From the NCBI GenBank assembly GCA_004802705.1, contig SGPL01000497.1, positions 1 through 24,565 on the forward strand: 24,565 nucleotides of DNA. The letters run 5' to 3'. The notes beneath the pieces are model-generated. The model was not told the DNA's origin, searched no databases, and saw nothing but the letters and a program-made list of their open reading frames with translations. A program made the position numbers and the translations under genes. This DNA is from Bondarzewia mesenterica (taxonomy: Eukaryota > Basidiomycota > Agaricomycetes > Russulales > Bondarzewiaceae). Positions 10,928-20,058 of this stretch are shown here, in pieces; within the stretch, counting starts at the first letter, position 1, and each line of letters begins with the position of its first letter.

Positions 10928-11952
10928 TCATGAGGTCTGGTCCGCTAGACCATTGACAAACACCGGCATGATACGGGTCAAGCTTAGCCAGAGCTGACGA
11001 TATCGGACAATTAGATCAAAGTTTGTACACAAGGACGTCACTCACGTTGTACAGGATATACGACGTGCGATCAGCACTTGCATTGCGAAGGGTGTAGAAG
11101 CGCATACCGACATACAAGCCCAAGGCCATCACGGCTGCGGACAGCACCCAAGATGCACTCCACCATATACCCACCACAAAGGACCATATGGCCAGGGTAA
11201 GCGGCATGGAGACACGACCGGCGCGTGGCATTACGATGGGTATGGTCCTCCGATTCTCCATACGATCACCTTCTTGGTCTTGAAAATCCTGGGCATGTAT
11301 GGTGGTGAAGATGACAAGCGTACTGAGAATTTGGGAGACGAGGACCGAATGTCCCAGCGGACGACTGCGATCTTTTCAACGGTCAGGGGAGTTCAAACAT
11401 AAAATTGTTACTGAATTCACCTATCTCTGCTATAAGTGTCGCACCGAGATCGAAGGTTGCGTAACCCAGAGCATTCAATAGGTTTCTAGTGAACCAGTGC
11501 GAGTCGAGCTTGCATTCGTTGTGAAGAAAAATCCCGATAGACAGAATAATTCCGACGATTGTCAGATCGTAAGCTGCGGAGAGAGCAACGCATGCCGGAA
11601 GGAGAATCCATCGCAGGCATGACGCTTGCGACACTGAAATGCGTGCAGCGGGGACCGGACGCCATGGTTTGTTGCGCATATCTTCATTAGGCGACAACCG
11701 CTGGTTCGACACGCAAAATTGAAGGAGATGCAGCCAAGTCCAGAACAGGGAGTTGAGAACTCGGCGAGAAGATGTCTGCGGCGCACTGCAGGCTGCAAAT
11801 ATGACCTACGACAAGATCATATTAGCAAGTCCACCAGCCCCACAGACAGAAAAATTTACGATTGGGAAAATAATGGTTTTGAAGTCAGATTTTGTGAAAA
11901 GAAATAAAGTATGACAATGGAATAGTATTCCTCCAAATATTGACGCTGACAT
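10928..11952 (-). CDS. UbiA-family membrane enzyme (putative UbiA-type terpene cyclase or prenyltransferase)
   Basis: Four exons are inferred: 11952-11844, 11792-11421, 11371-11046 and 10993-10928. They sum to 873 nt, 290 residues, the usual size of the family. The N-terminus includes LFLFTKSDFKTIIFP. The first polar motif is at about residues 66-88: NQRLSPNEDMRNKPWRPVPA, the NQ...ED..NKP.RP.P form of fungal UbiA-type enzymes, rather than the NDxxDxxxD of Coq2. The second Asp motif is D189-FQ-D192-QEG-D196. Between them are hydrophobic, probably membrane-spanning segments. Relatives include the fungal UbiA-type cyclases Fma-TC (fumagillin) and EriG (cyathane diterpenes of Hericium), which use such motifs to bind Mg2+ and a prenyl diphosphate. 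By family it acts in an internal membrane. It is divergent from the polyprenyl synthase, its likely substrate supplier. Cyclase versus aromatic prenyltransferase cannot be settled from sequence alone. Confidence 0.85.
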
Positions 11953-12829
11953 CGTGAGATGCTGCGTGGATATGAATACGGGGAATAGAAGTCCTCGAGG
12001 TGACGAGAGAAATCAAGAGAGAGATAATTTTGTGATTAAGTCTGGAGGGCGGTCGGCGTGTCTTGGTCGCGTCTTGCTGAGTTATCACCATGAATGGATC
12101 GATTGCGGGCAACTTCTTCAGGAATGCTTGGTGTCCTGTGTGAACGCCATGAGGAGTGTGCCTTGAATGTCTCATGATCAATGTTTCAGGCTGGAAAGTT
12201 CCGCATCAGAGTGTGGAGGTAGAAGGGGCCAGGCTGAGCGCGGAGCGTTCCTGCACGGGAGATTCGTGAGTCCGCATGGTTCCCAGGAGGTCGCCCAGCG
12301 ACTCCGCTATGAAGTCTGGGAGTTTGAATGGCGGGTATAGCGCGGATGATCCAGAATACTTCGTTGTTGGAAACTCCGGCTTTGGACTCCGGGGGACTGT
12401 CCGCCAACGTTGGCATCTCGTCGGAGTCACTTTTGATGGCGAGCTGGACAGTTTCCCGGCCCAGTCCACCGCCGGAGTGTCCATTCCCCTAACATCCTTG
12501 GATGATCGACTATCTATGTAAATGATCTTGACCTGACCCGAATGTGCGGATCCACATCATGATCATGTACACCACTTGGCAATAAATTTTCAGGCCGTTA
12601 TGGTAAGTGGGTGACTCCTGCGCATTGGGTTCAAGAAGTGGTGTTCGGGGAGGCACTCCCCACTTTCAGCATATGGGTGCAGTTGATGGCTCGCAATTGG
12701 ACTGCTTGACGTCGATTTGATGATCCTAGAGACCCTTTTGCCCTTTTGCCTGCAGTCATTCAATTCAAGCCGAGGCTTTTCTATATCTCCCTCCGCGCTC
12801 GCTTGACATCGGGGTAACTGACTCACAGC
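11953..12829. promoter_or_regulatory. Shared upstream region of the UbiA and polyprenyl synthase genes
   Basis: The two start codons face away from each other across 877 bp, so both promoters must lie here and co-regulation is plausible. A TC-rich initiator-like stretch (ctatatctccctccgcgctc) lies just upstream of the synthase start. Open frames on both strands at about 12186-12521 have no recognised family and I do not call them as genes. I cannot assign specific transcription-factor sites. Confidence 0.5.
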
Positions 12830-14199
12830 ATGGTCTCCACCCTCGAGTCCAGTATTTGCCTTCAATTTGACCGAATCGACATCGGCCACGCGCCTGCGCA
12901 CACTCTCCCAAAGCACAATCTTTCAGTATTGCTAGAGAGATGCATACATCAAATGCAGGACACCCTTCTTGCAGATCTGGTGGCGGCATCCACTCCCTTG
13001 CTCACTGACCTGGCACAGTATTATGCGCGAAAGCCATCCAAATACTTGAGACCCCGCTTAATCTTCCTCATGGCACTGGCGACCAACGGCCTCGGCGAGA
13101 GTTGCGACATGGAAGGGTCCATGTTTTCACAGTCAGGTATGTAGGACTCGAATCCGTGGTAATATGCCTTCGGACTGTCACTCATCTCTAAGCACGCAGG
13201 TATTCTGTCGGATAGCGCACTAGGCTCGATTCTTCCCCAACAAGTTCGTCTCGCCGAAATCATCGAGATGATCCACGTCGCATCGGTCAGCAACCTCTCC
13301 CAAAGCAAAGTTTGTTTCAGATAAACCAATCATTTTCTTAGCTCCTGCACGATGATGTCATGGACGAGTCCCAGCTTCGACGGGGCGCACTATCGGCGCC
13401 CTCAGCCTTTGATAATAAGAAGACGGTCTTGGCTGGAGACTTCCTCCTGGGTCGTGCCATGGTGCTTTGTGCTGCCTTGGGTAGCAGCGAGGTCATGGCA
13501 CTGGTCGCTGGGATCATTGCGACGTTGGTCGAGGGTGAGCTCAGACAGGCTCAAGACGCGATGTTGCCGCTTCGAGTGGTGCACGGGGTCGATGAATATT
13601 GGAAGTCTTACTTGGAGAAGACGTATATGAAGACAGCTAGTATGTTCTCAAATGCGCTTCGTGCAGCTGTCGTTCTTGGTGGCCCCTCGAACTCTCAGCC
13701 GTGGATGAGCGCTGCGGCTGCATACGGCAGAGAACTTGGTATGGCTTTTCAGGTATGCAGCCGCCGTCATCTCCTCAGCGTGATTGGAAACATTCTCTGC
13801 AGATCATGGACGACGTGCTGGACTACCAGACCGCAGAAGACACTGGCAACTCCGTAGGCAAGCCCATTGGCGGTGCTGACCTTCGACTGGGTCTGATGAC
13901 CGCTCCGCTATTTTTTGCCTTGGATGAGAATGCAGAACTGGGGTCGAGAATTGCACAATTTCCCCTTGATGATGGGAATCTAGACGAGGTATGCTGATCT
14001 CCGTTCAGTTAGTCGACTCGCAGCGCACACTCCATAGATCATCCATATGGTACGAAGCACTCGCGCTCTTGAGCGCTCTCGCGCCTTGGCGGCAAGCTAC
14101 GCCGAAAAAGCTCGTGCCGCGTTGTCGTCTTTCCCCACCAGCCCGGCGAAATCTGCGCTTCAGGGTCTCACGTTCAGTATCGTGGGACAAGGGCCATGA
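12830..14199 (+). CDS. Polyprenyl diphosphate synthase (trans-isoprenyl, Coq1-like)
   Basis: Five exons (12830-13136, 13200-13285, 13342-13752, 13803-13988, 14038-14199) sum to 1152 nt, 383 residues, in frame throughout. It condenses isopentenyl diphosphate onto an allylic diphosphate. The first Asp-rich motif is D135-DVM-D139 in MIHVASLLHDDVMDESQLRR; the second is D271-DVL-D275 in GMAFQIMDDVLDYQ. KYLRPRLIFLMALAT, AGDFLLGRAMVL, VEGELRQAQ, YLEKTYMKTASMFSNALRAA and GKPIGGADLRLGLMTAPLFF match the long-chain (Coq1/solanesyl-type) branch more than fungal GGPP synthases. Alanine sits five residues before the first DD, where a small residue usually allows longer products. The N-terminus lacks the Arg-rich presequence expected of mitochondrial Coq1, which suggests a cytosolic or pathway-specific paralogue. 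It probably feeds the adjacent UbiA-type enzyme. Chain length is not decided. Confidence 0.9.
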
Positions 14200-14908
14200 A
14201 GCAATCGATGTGTGTATGGAGCGGTCGCGTTGGTTTGAATGCTTTCCGTTTGTGTTTCGCGAAAGACGTGTAAAAGGTTACATTTTGACATTCCAGTTTG
14301 ATTCCGCTAGTATACATTGCTTTCACGAGCATGGGTTGAGCTCCAACAATCGGACTGCTCTTCTTGGGGTCCACCGTAACCCAATCTGAGGGTAGATGTC
14401 CACATGGCCTCAGTTAGATTTGCCAAGCTGTCTCAAAAATGGGCCTCTGATTGCGAAACATTATTCACACCATACTAGCGAAAATCGATGCCAGACGCGC
14501 GCGGGAAGCTCACCCTTCAAAATTCAACCTCGGAAGCTTCCATGCTGCGTACATCCATCAAGACGGGAGTACCGCGCAGGTGGTGCATATCGCCCACGCG
14601 AGTGAAATTATAGACACCGAGGGAACACGCAGGAAAGCAATCACGAGGTCGTTCTTCAACGCAAGAAGTCGGGGACGAACGGTGCGTGAAGGGCGCCCCG
14701 AACACGAAGAGTCTGTGGATAGCCTGTCTTTCGACATCATAGAGAACGCGTGTACACAGTCCTACCAAGCACAGAAGGAATGCGATGCAACAATATTATC
14801 TATTTAGTGTGAGAGAAAGCGTACCCTCTCAGGCCTGTTCCCATCCGGTACTATGGATAGATAACCAACTACTGAGCGCGCAGAGATTATGTCCAATCCA
14901 CTTTCGGG
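14200..14908. other. Intergenic region between two convergent genes
   Basis: This stretch lies between the 3' ends of the polyprenyl synthase (+) and the DUF6534 gene (-). A plus-strand open frame at about 14451-14807 (118 codons) has ordinary composition but no recognisable domain, no membrane segment and no visible splice context. I leave it uncalled. Confidence 0.45.
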
Positions 14909-16930
14909 CTACACTGTTTCCTCAATGAAACCAGGAGTCTGCTCACAATGGGGCCAGGTTAGCACCGGTCCACTATTTCGATGGTATAGTGTTGAGCTCA
15001 CAAGTTCAACAACGTCCTGCTCGTTCTTGAAGGTACCTTCGGCCTTACTATTCAAGGCACTGTTCTGAGCAAATAAAATAAGGCGATTGCTCCGGTTGAA
15101 ATCCGAAGTGCTCTCAGTCGAGCGAGGATGTGCTGAGTCCGTAGTGACGGTGATCTCCACCGGTCCGTCACTAGATAGCGTTTTTCGGACGTTGAGACTA
15201 TATGGCCCGGTCTATCATCCCATAAAAAGTCCTAAATGAGATGTACACGCACGACGATAGAATGGAGTTGACGTATACTAGAGCCAGAATGAAGGTCAGT
15301 CGAGCCATGGAAGAGTTCAATGCTCACGTACACCTGCCAACTGCTAGATGGAATGGAAGCCAGTACTGGTGGTCAGGGAGAGCAACATTCTGAATTGCGC
15401 AGTTGATCAACTCAGAAGGGTGCGGGTCTGCAAGCTACACACCAAAATCAAAAACATGATCTGCGCAATTCTGAAAAGTCGTCAATGCAACGCGAAGTGA
15501 AGGTAGATCTAATAACGCACGCGGTGAGGGTCCCTCGGCTGACAGCGTACATAATAATTCTGTCAATCATCTTCTGCGTCCTGGAAAAGACTCAGATGAG
15601 ACAATGCGATATTAGTGAAACCACGGCCTGATATATACCCAGACCGTACGCCTACTCTCTTCGAGCGTAAAAAATAGATGAGACTGGTCGTGATGACCAC
15701 GTCGCACATGGCAGCAACGCCCTGTATCAACCCTCCAATAATCTGCAAAAAGACAGACATGAGAACTCGTGGTGTTGCCGAGGAGTAAGACAACAGCACC
15801 TTCATCTTACGTGCACTCAGCGAAGTGCCCAGAGGATCTTGGAAGCTGAAACGGATGATAGACGTGGTTAAAAATGTGGGGAGGGCAGTACAACGAAATA
15901 CAAGCACAGGTGTACGGTCATTTCTACAAGTTCCCAAGGAAACGTGAGCAAGAGGTCATGAAACAGATACGAGCAAACGCGGACCTATTCCGAGCCCTGT
16001 GAATGCTAGTGAATACTTGGTACACAATCATAGACACTAAACGACCGACCAAATGCGCCAACGGACAAGAAACCCTTTGGCACGGGACGTCATAAGCCAG
16101 CCTTCATGCATGTAACACAGAATCGCCCACTATGATGCTGACAATGACCCTACTGTTGCTGACTAGGGTTCCGGTTAGCTACGCGAGAAAAGGGTGAGTT
16201 GGATGGATCCACCTTTCCAAATTTGCGAGGCGTAAAAACTTGCGCGCGAGCGTGCGAGTAGTAGCTGTCAAAATCAAGGGCGACGCCATTCAAGGACTGG
16301 ACGTACAGTTGGGCGATGACCGTGATGACGGACAACATCCCATTCTCAAGCTGTAAGAGGCATCGTCAGAACGGGAGCGGAGACGGCTTGACTTGGTCTA
16401 CAAACGCAGAAACTCCTATGATTAGAGATGAGCAGCAATGCCTTGTAGAAGAGATTAGCATAGCACGTTCGAGAGCGCACCAAGGCATTGTGATGAACAC
16501 TGTAAGCTCGTTGGTGTTGGCAAAATCGAGAACAAAGTAAGTGTAGACTGAGTGAGCGACAAGGATCGTCGAGAACGTATCGAGTATCCTGAAGGGACGG
16601 TTCAGTTGCGGTCAAAATATTGCATATCACGGATGGTCCTACTGTAATAACGCGACCTGCAAATTTGGCTTATTATTTCAGCGTGATGCGGAGCTTTAAA
16701 CAAAACATTCTCGCCATAAATTTGAGGATTTTTTTGTCTTCGGAGAAGTTTCGATAGTACAAGTACGTCTGTATAACTGATATGCCATAGAATCTGAAGG
16801 CCTCTGAGCAATTTGAGTTTCGGAAGAAGAACAGGGAGACTCACGTCGTCGCGATAGCGAAGCCGATAAAGATGGAAGCGAACGCCTCCTTGATGACTGC
16901 GATGACTTCAAGCTCCAGGATGGTTGACAT
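14909..16930 (-). CDS. DUF6534 multi-pass membrane protein
   Basis: The start at 16930 gives MSTILELEVIAVIKEAF, and splicing of about eight exons gives the known order of this Agaricomycete family. The ordered pieces are IATTFYGISVIQTYLYYRNF, LDTFSTILVAHSVYTYFVLD, MPWSFCLENGMLSVITVIAQ, LIQGVAAMCDVVITTSLIYF with LRSKRVGVR, KMIDRIIMYAVSRGTLTA, DHQYWLPFHLAVGR, then VYVNSILSSLNVRKTL and a polar tail to the stop at 14909. About six to seven hydrophobic segments resemble a transporter- or receptor-like bundle. The function of the family is unknown. The first four exons (16930-16845, 16793-16707, 16588-16481 and the 10-nt exon 16415-16406) keep frame; the intron 16706-16589 is rather long and its borders are less sure. 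Several middle splice sites (15850-16300) are uncertain, so a break there cannot be excluded. These genes are common near accessory clusters but a role in this pathway is speculative. Confidence 0.75.
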
Positions 16931-17255
16931 AGATGCTGCTGCTGATTGGAAAGTTTTTCAAAGGCTTGACTTCAGATGAGATGGCTGCTGAGACTTATAG
17001 GCAAGCGCTACTCACACGCCGCCGGAGGGGTGAACGTTGTGATAATCAGCGCCGTAGCATTGGTCTCTTGAGCGCTCGGTTATTGCTCGAAGATTATTGT
17101 ATGTGAACAAGCTGGCCGTGGCACACTCCACATCGTAGCCGTTCGGTTTGCTGTCCGATCGCACGCACAACGGCTGTGCGGCTGTGCGCATTTGATGGGT
17201 GCCCTGCCATACGAGGGCGTGATGTGTCACACCCCGAAAAAAAAAAAGTTCATGG
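16931..17255. other. Upstream region of the DUF6534 gene
   Basis: This 325-bp stretch lies between the DUF6534 start and the stop of a small minus-strand ORF. It would hold the DUF6534 promoter. It contains an A11 run near 17237-17247. No gene was seen. Confidence 0.4.
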
Positions 17256-17555
17256 CTACTTGCCTATTTCACGATACATCCTCCTCAGCTCTTCTTCGAG
17301 CCTGATAAGGCCTTTTGAAGGAATGAGGACCTGCTGTTCATCAGAAGGCAGCGAGTCAGGTCTCATGGCACCGCTGTAAGGTCGGATTTCGTCATCACGA
17401 ATTCTGGAGGACATTTTCCTTAGGGCGGCAGTGCTACAGTGTGTCCCGTTCAGTGCAAAACGAAGAATGAGGGTGAGTACGTACAGTCTGAATCGAGCTC
17501 CTCGCGGAAAAACAGCTTGATCAAGGAAATCACTGTGATATCGCAAGGAGCTCAA
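17256..17555 (-). CDS. Small unrecognised ORF
   Basis: With an apparent 51-nt intron (donor gtacgt, acceptor ctgtag) the open frame reads SSLRYHSDFLDQAVFPRGAR, then FRLTAALRKMSSRIRDDEIR, PYSGAMRPDSLPSDEQQVLI and PSKGLIRLEEELRRMYREIG. The long form has no ATG: the upstream part opens just after a TGA and the first methionine is in the second exon (start at 17414, 52 residues, ending in an acidic-basic helix). The composition looks protein-like and the splice sites are good, so it could be a small gene or the 3' remnant of a larger one. I do not recognise the family. Confidence 0.3.
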   Translation of the reverse strand: MSSLRYHSDFLDQAVFPRGARFRLYVLTLILRFALNGTHCSTAALRKMSSRIRDDEIRPYSGAMRPDSLPSDEQQVLIPSKGLIRLEEELRRMYREIGK

Positions 17556-17558
17556 GTT

Positions 17559-17583
17559 CTTCTTGTATCACTGATACAAGAAG
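17559..17583. repeat. Perfect 12-bp-arm palindrome
   Basis: The arms cttcttgtatca and tgatacaagaag are perfect reverse complements separated by a single base. It sits just upstream of the small minus-strand ORF. It could be a dimeric-protein binding site or the scar of a small element. Confidence 0.75.
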
Positions 17584-17673
17584 GCACACAATGCTACTAG
17601 TAATACGTTTCTGATTCTGTTCAGAGATGTAGGATATGATCGAAATCAAATCGAAATAGATCGGAGGAGTCGT

Positions 17674-17716
17674 CAGCGCGACTAGATGGCGTCAGGGTGA
17701 CAGATTGTCGCGGATC
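17674..17716 (+). repeat. Diverged direct repeat, copy 1
   Basis: The segment shares its order of blocks (cagcg-gactagatg-gggtgaca-ttgtcgcggatc) with 20059-20107, which has a small internal insertion. The last 12 bases are identical. This suggests two copies of a small dispersed element or a duplicated upstream region. Confidence 0.55.
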
Positions 17717-17977
17717 GTCGCAGTACTGGTCGATTGTGACAAAAGATTCTTGCAATTGATGAGTATGAACCCAACTGCACCTAACCTGTCAGACACGGAC
17801 TCAGATCCTGAGGTACGAAGGTTGAAGGAAGTGTCGACAACCTGTCACTGGGAGACCTAACCTTTCAAATTTCAACTCCGACACTCTGACATTCCCGACG
17901 TGTTCGACGGCCAACTTGAACGTCAGCGGTCAACGCATCTCTAAAGTTGACCTCTGCACGAAGAAAAAAATGTGCAT

Positions 17978-18159
17978 ACAGATCCATTGGAAAGTCATCC
18001 CATAGTAACCCGCAGGCTGTACGCAGGGGCTTAAAGGGGCATAAAGTACACTGCATCCGAAGAAGGCATCGCCCGCTGGCGGGGTGCGATGTGTCTTCGA
18101 GTTCAACTTCGATTTGCTCCGAATACGAATCATCAGAACGCAAGTTGCTCCTGTTTGTT
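17978..18159 (+). repeat. 182-bp perfect inverted repeat, left copy
   Basis: Every base from 17978 to 18159 equals the reverse complement of 24384-24565. The match ends at 18160 and, on the other side, is cut by the window edge, so the true repeat may be longer. It contains an internal hairpin (catcgcccgc against gcggggtgcgatg, with a small bulge) and a near-palindrome (ttcgagttcaacttcga). The right copy is the upstream region of the SDR gene; this copy has no gene after it in the corresponding direction. Confidence 0.93.
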
Positions 18160-18541
18160 TTGACAATGTTCAGGATCATTTCGAATGCGAGGTCACAATA
18201 AGTATATGGAATGATCAAGGACCGAGGCAGCCTCCATCTTGATGTTTGCTACGCTGCAAGCGTCGCGCGGTGTCTGCCACTCTCTGCAGTTTTCAGAATG
18301 AATTTGGTCTGGATATGCATCTACGTCCAGACTGACTGGGGGATTCAGATTGGTTAGACAGGAACTCCGGCGTCAGGCCTCATCGACATCAGCCGACCAC
18401 TGACAATTTTCTTTTCAATGGAAACCGTGGAAAATATCGAGGTCAAGGATGTACGCAAGAGGAAGTAGTTCACCAAGTCAGGATATTTCTTACAGCGTAC
18501 GGTGATTTACAAATACGCGTGGTCAGCTCGTAGTACCGATG

Positions 18542-19338
18542 TCAGAACACGCCAGGGACAAGCCTCCACTTCACTTTCGCCGCCCAATCCTCCCACTCTT
18601 TCCCAAAAATGCGACGCAAGGCCTCATCTTCTTCCCTAGTTCTCCCGAATACAACCGAGCACATCCTCAGATAGATCGCAGCAACTATGCTGCTTAGTAC
18701 TTTTCCCTCCCACATATTGAGCCACCCACGCTCCAAAAGAAAAAGATCCGGGACCAAAAGTACATACTGCCATACCAAGAAGAGAGCAGATTGCTCCTGT
18801 ATACCCAGGGTGTCGGACGTACGAGTACGGGAAAGCGGTGACGAGCTTGTGTCCAGGTAAAACTGTCCATCGCGACGTCTCGTAAGTCAGCTTGTCATAT
18901 GCGGTTGACCGTTTGGAGAGAGGGACACACTTGAGAGCTCAAACGTAAAGTGTTCCCCCATGGCCCGATATGAACTGATGCGAAGGAAGACAGCGACAGC
19001 GAGTAGCGCCCAACCGAGGAGGAAGGACCAAGTGATTCGACCTGCGGATCCGAGTACTTGAAAGGATGCAGGTGATATGTTCTGGCGTAAAATGGCGTAG
19101 AATTCAACAAGAGAAATGAAGCAGTGAGTGCTCTGGGAAAAGTTGAGCGTGAGATCAGAAAGCAAGATAACGTGGAGGTTACTTTGACGAGGAATGTAAC
19201 GGTGCGAAGAAATCGTGGCGAGAAGCGTTCAGTGAACGGAGACGTTTGGTATGACGAAGGCGTTGGATTCGGAGGGGTGAGGGATTTGTAGACGGAAGCG
19301 CATCCGATGACAAGAAACGGCAGTTTGCAGAGCGACAT
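18542..19338 (-). CDS. Isoprenylcysteine carboxyl methyltransferase (ICMT/Ste14-like), possibly frameshifted
   Basis: The start at 19338 gives MSLCKLPFLVIGCASVYKSL followed by TPPNPTP, the opening typical of basidiomycete ICMT paralogues. Exons 19338-19183 and from 19132 give ISSYRAMGEHFTFELS joined to ILPGHKLVTAFPYSYVRHPG, then YTGAICSLLGMAVCTFGPGS; the RHPGY and GPGS boxes are the methyltransferase core. The last part, GKVLSSIVAAIYLRMCSVVF ... EDEALRRIFGKEWEDWAAKV ... LVPGVF, holds the family's C-terminal E..DW.....Y/W..LVPG pattern, but it lies in a different frame from GPGS. Either one extra base sits in the T-rich run at 18733-18747, or a 61-nt intron removes the GPGS segment. Multiple membrane helices are evident. 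Ste14 methylates prenylated C-terminal cysteines, including mating pheromones, using SAM; here a tailoring role in the cluster is only a possibility. Confidence 0.75.
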
Positions 19339-19429
19339 TGATGTTGAAGGTGACCACAATGGACGGCAGGATGGACAAGGAACCGTGATATATGCGGTTT
19401 CCAGCCAGCTGATGAATAAGGTATCAATT

Positions 19430-19890
19430 TTCGCCTCTCATTTGTATACTGGAAACTGTATGCATCAGAACAGGCCTGTCCAATGACTGTTGTTCCCATG
19501 AGCCAGAATACCCACAGCTCCGCGGTGTTTGAAAAGTTGGACATATGTACTGTGTATACTGAGAGGATCTGCATGGGTCCAGATTTGTCGGTGAATGTCA
19601 CGTCAGTAGGTCGCCCCCTTGCGTTGTTCTGCGGCACTCAGTGAATTCAACGGTGCTCGATGCGTGGCATGTCAGCCAGTCTGTCGGAAGACTCTCAGTC
19701 TTCCATAGGGGAGTTAGAAGCACTGGCAGTAAGGCATGTCAATTCGGGAACGTACGTACACTTGCGGATATGCAGCGCAGACTCAGTATATAGCATGCAT
19801 TACCAGCGTTGTCACAAGCTGGAATCGGAGCTTTGGAACAATACTTACACCGAACGCCGCTCGGATACCACGTGCCGCTTGAAGCTCGAA
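19430..19890 (-). pseudogene. Possible DUF6534 remnant
   Basis: Two minus-strand fragments resemble the intact DUF6534 protein at 14909-16930. FELQAARGIRAAFG (about 19890-19851) would match its first exon (LELEVIAVIKEAF). MQILSVYTVHMSNFSNTAEL (about 19574-19515) would match LVAHSVYTYFVLDFANTNEL. Stops and missing parts separate them and the later exons are absent. The similarity is modest and judged by eye. Confidence 0.3.
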
Positions 19891-20058
19891 AGTGACTGAG
19901 TGCCTAAACAGGAGGTCGACTCAGCAACTTTAAAGTTCAACTTACCTTCAAAATTTCACGATCAACATTTGATGTTTGAAATTGTGGACTTCGTCGTTCT
20001 GATTCTAGGTGTTCGGCGGCGGTGGAGAGGGTCATCACTGCCACGAGCCATCAGCCGC

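Larger units (their letters stand above)
17584..18541. other. Gene-poor stretch holding repeats
   Basis: I find no convincing gene in this kilobase. It contains one copy of a diverged direct repeat (17674-17716) and the left copy of the 182-bp inverted repeat (17978-18159). A short hairpin near 18306-18333 (arms gtctgga and tccagac) is also present. Minus-strand open frames through the inverted repeat are not supported by any family signature. Confidence 0.5.

Noticed and set aside
10928..11952. UbiA-family gene as Coq2 of ubiquinone biosynthesis
   Set aside because: It lacks the NDxxDxxxD motif and any mitochondrial presequence; the NQ...ED..NKPWRP form fits the fungal secondary-metabolism group better.
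12186..12521. Overlapping open frames on both strands between the UbiA and synthase genes
   Set aside because: No recognisable domain, no clear splice structure, and they occupy the expected promoter; mentioned as a finding but not called.
14451..14807. 118-codon plus-strand open frame downstream of the synthase
   Set aside because: No family resemblance, no promoter space distinct from the 3' untranslated region, and ordinary length for chance in this composition.
17865..18218. 117-codon minus-strand open frame through the left inverted repeat
   Set aside because: Much of the peptide is encoded by the repeat, which in its other copy is promoter sequence; no family motif was seen.
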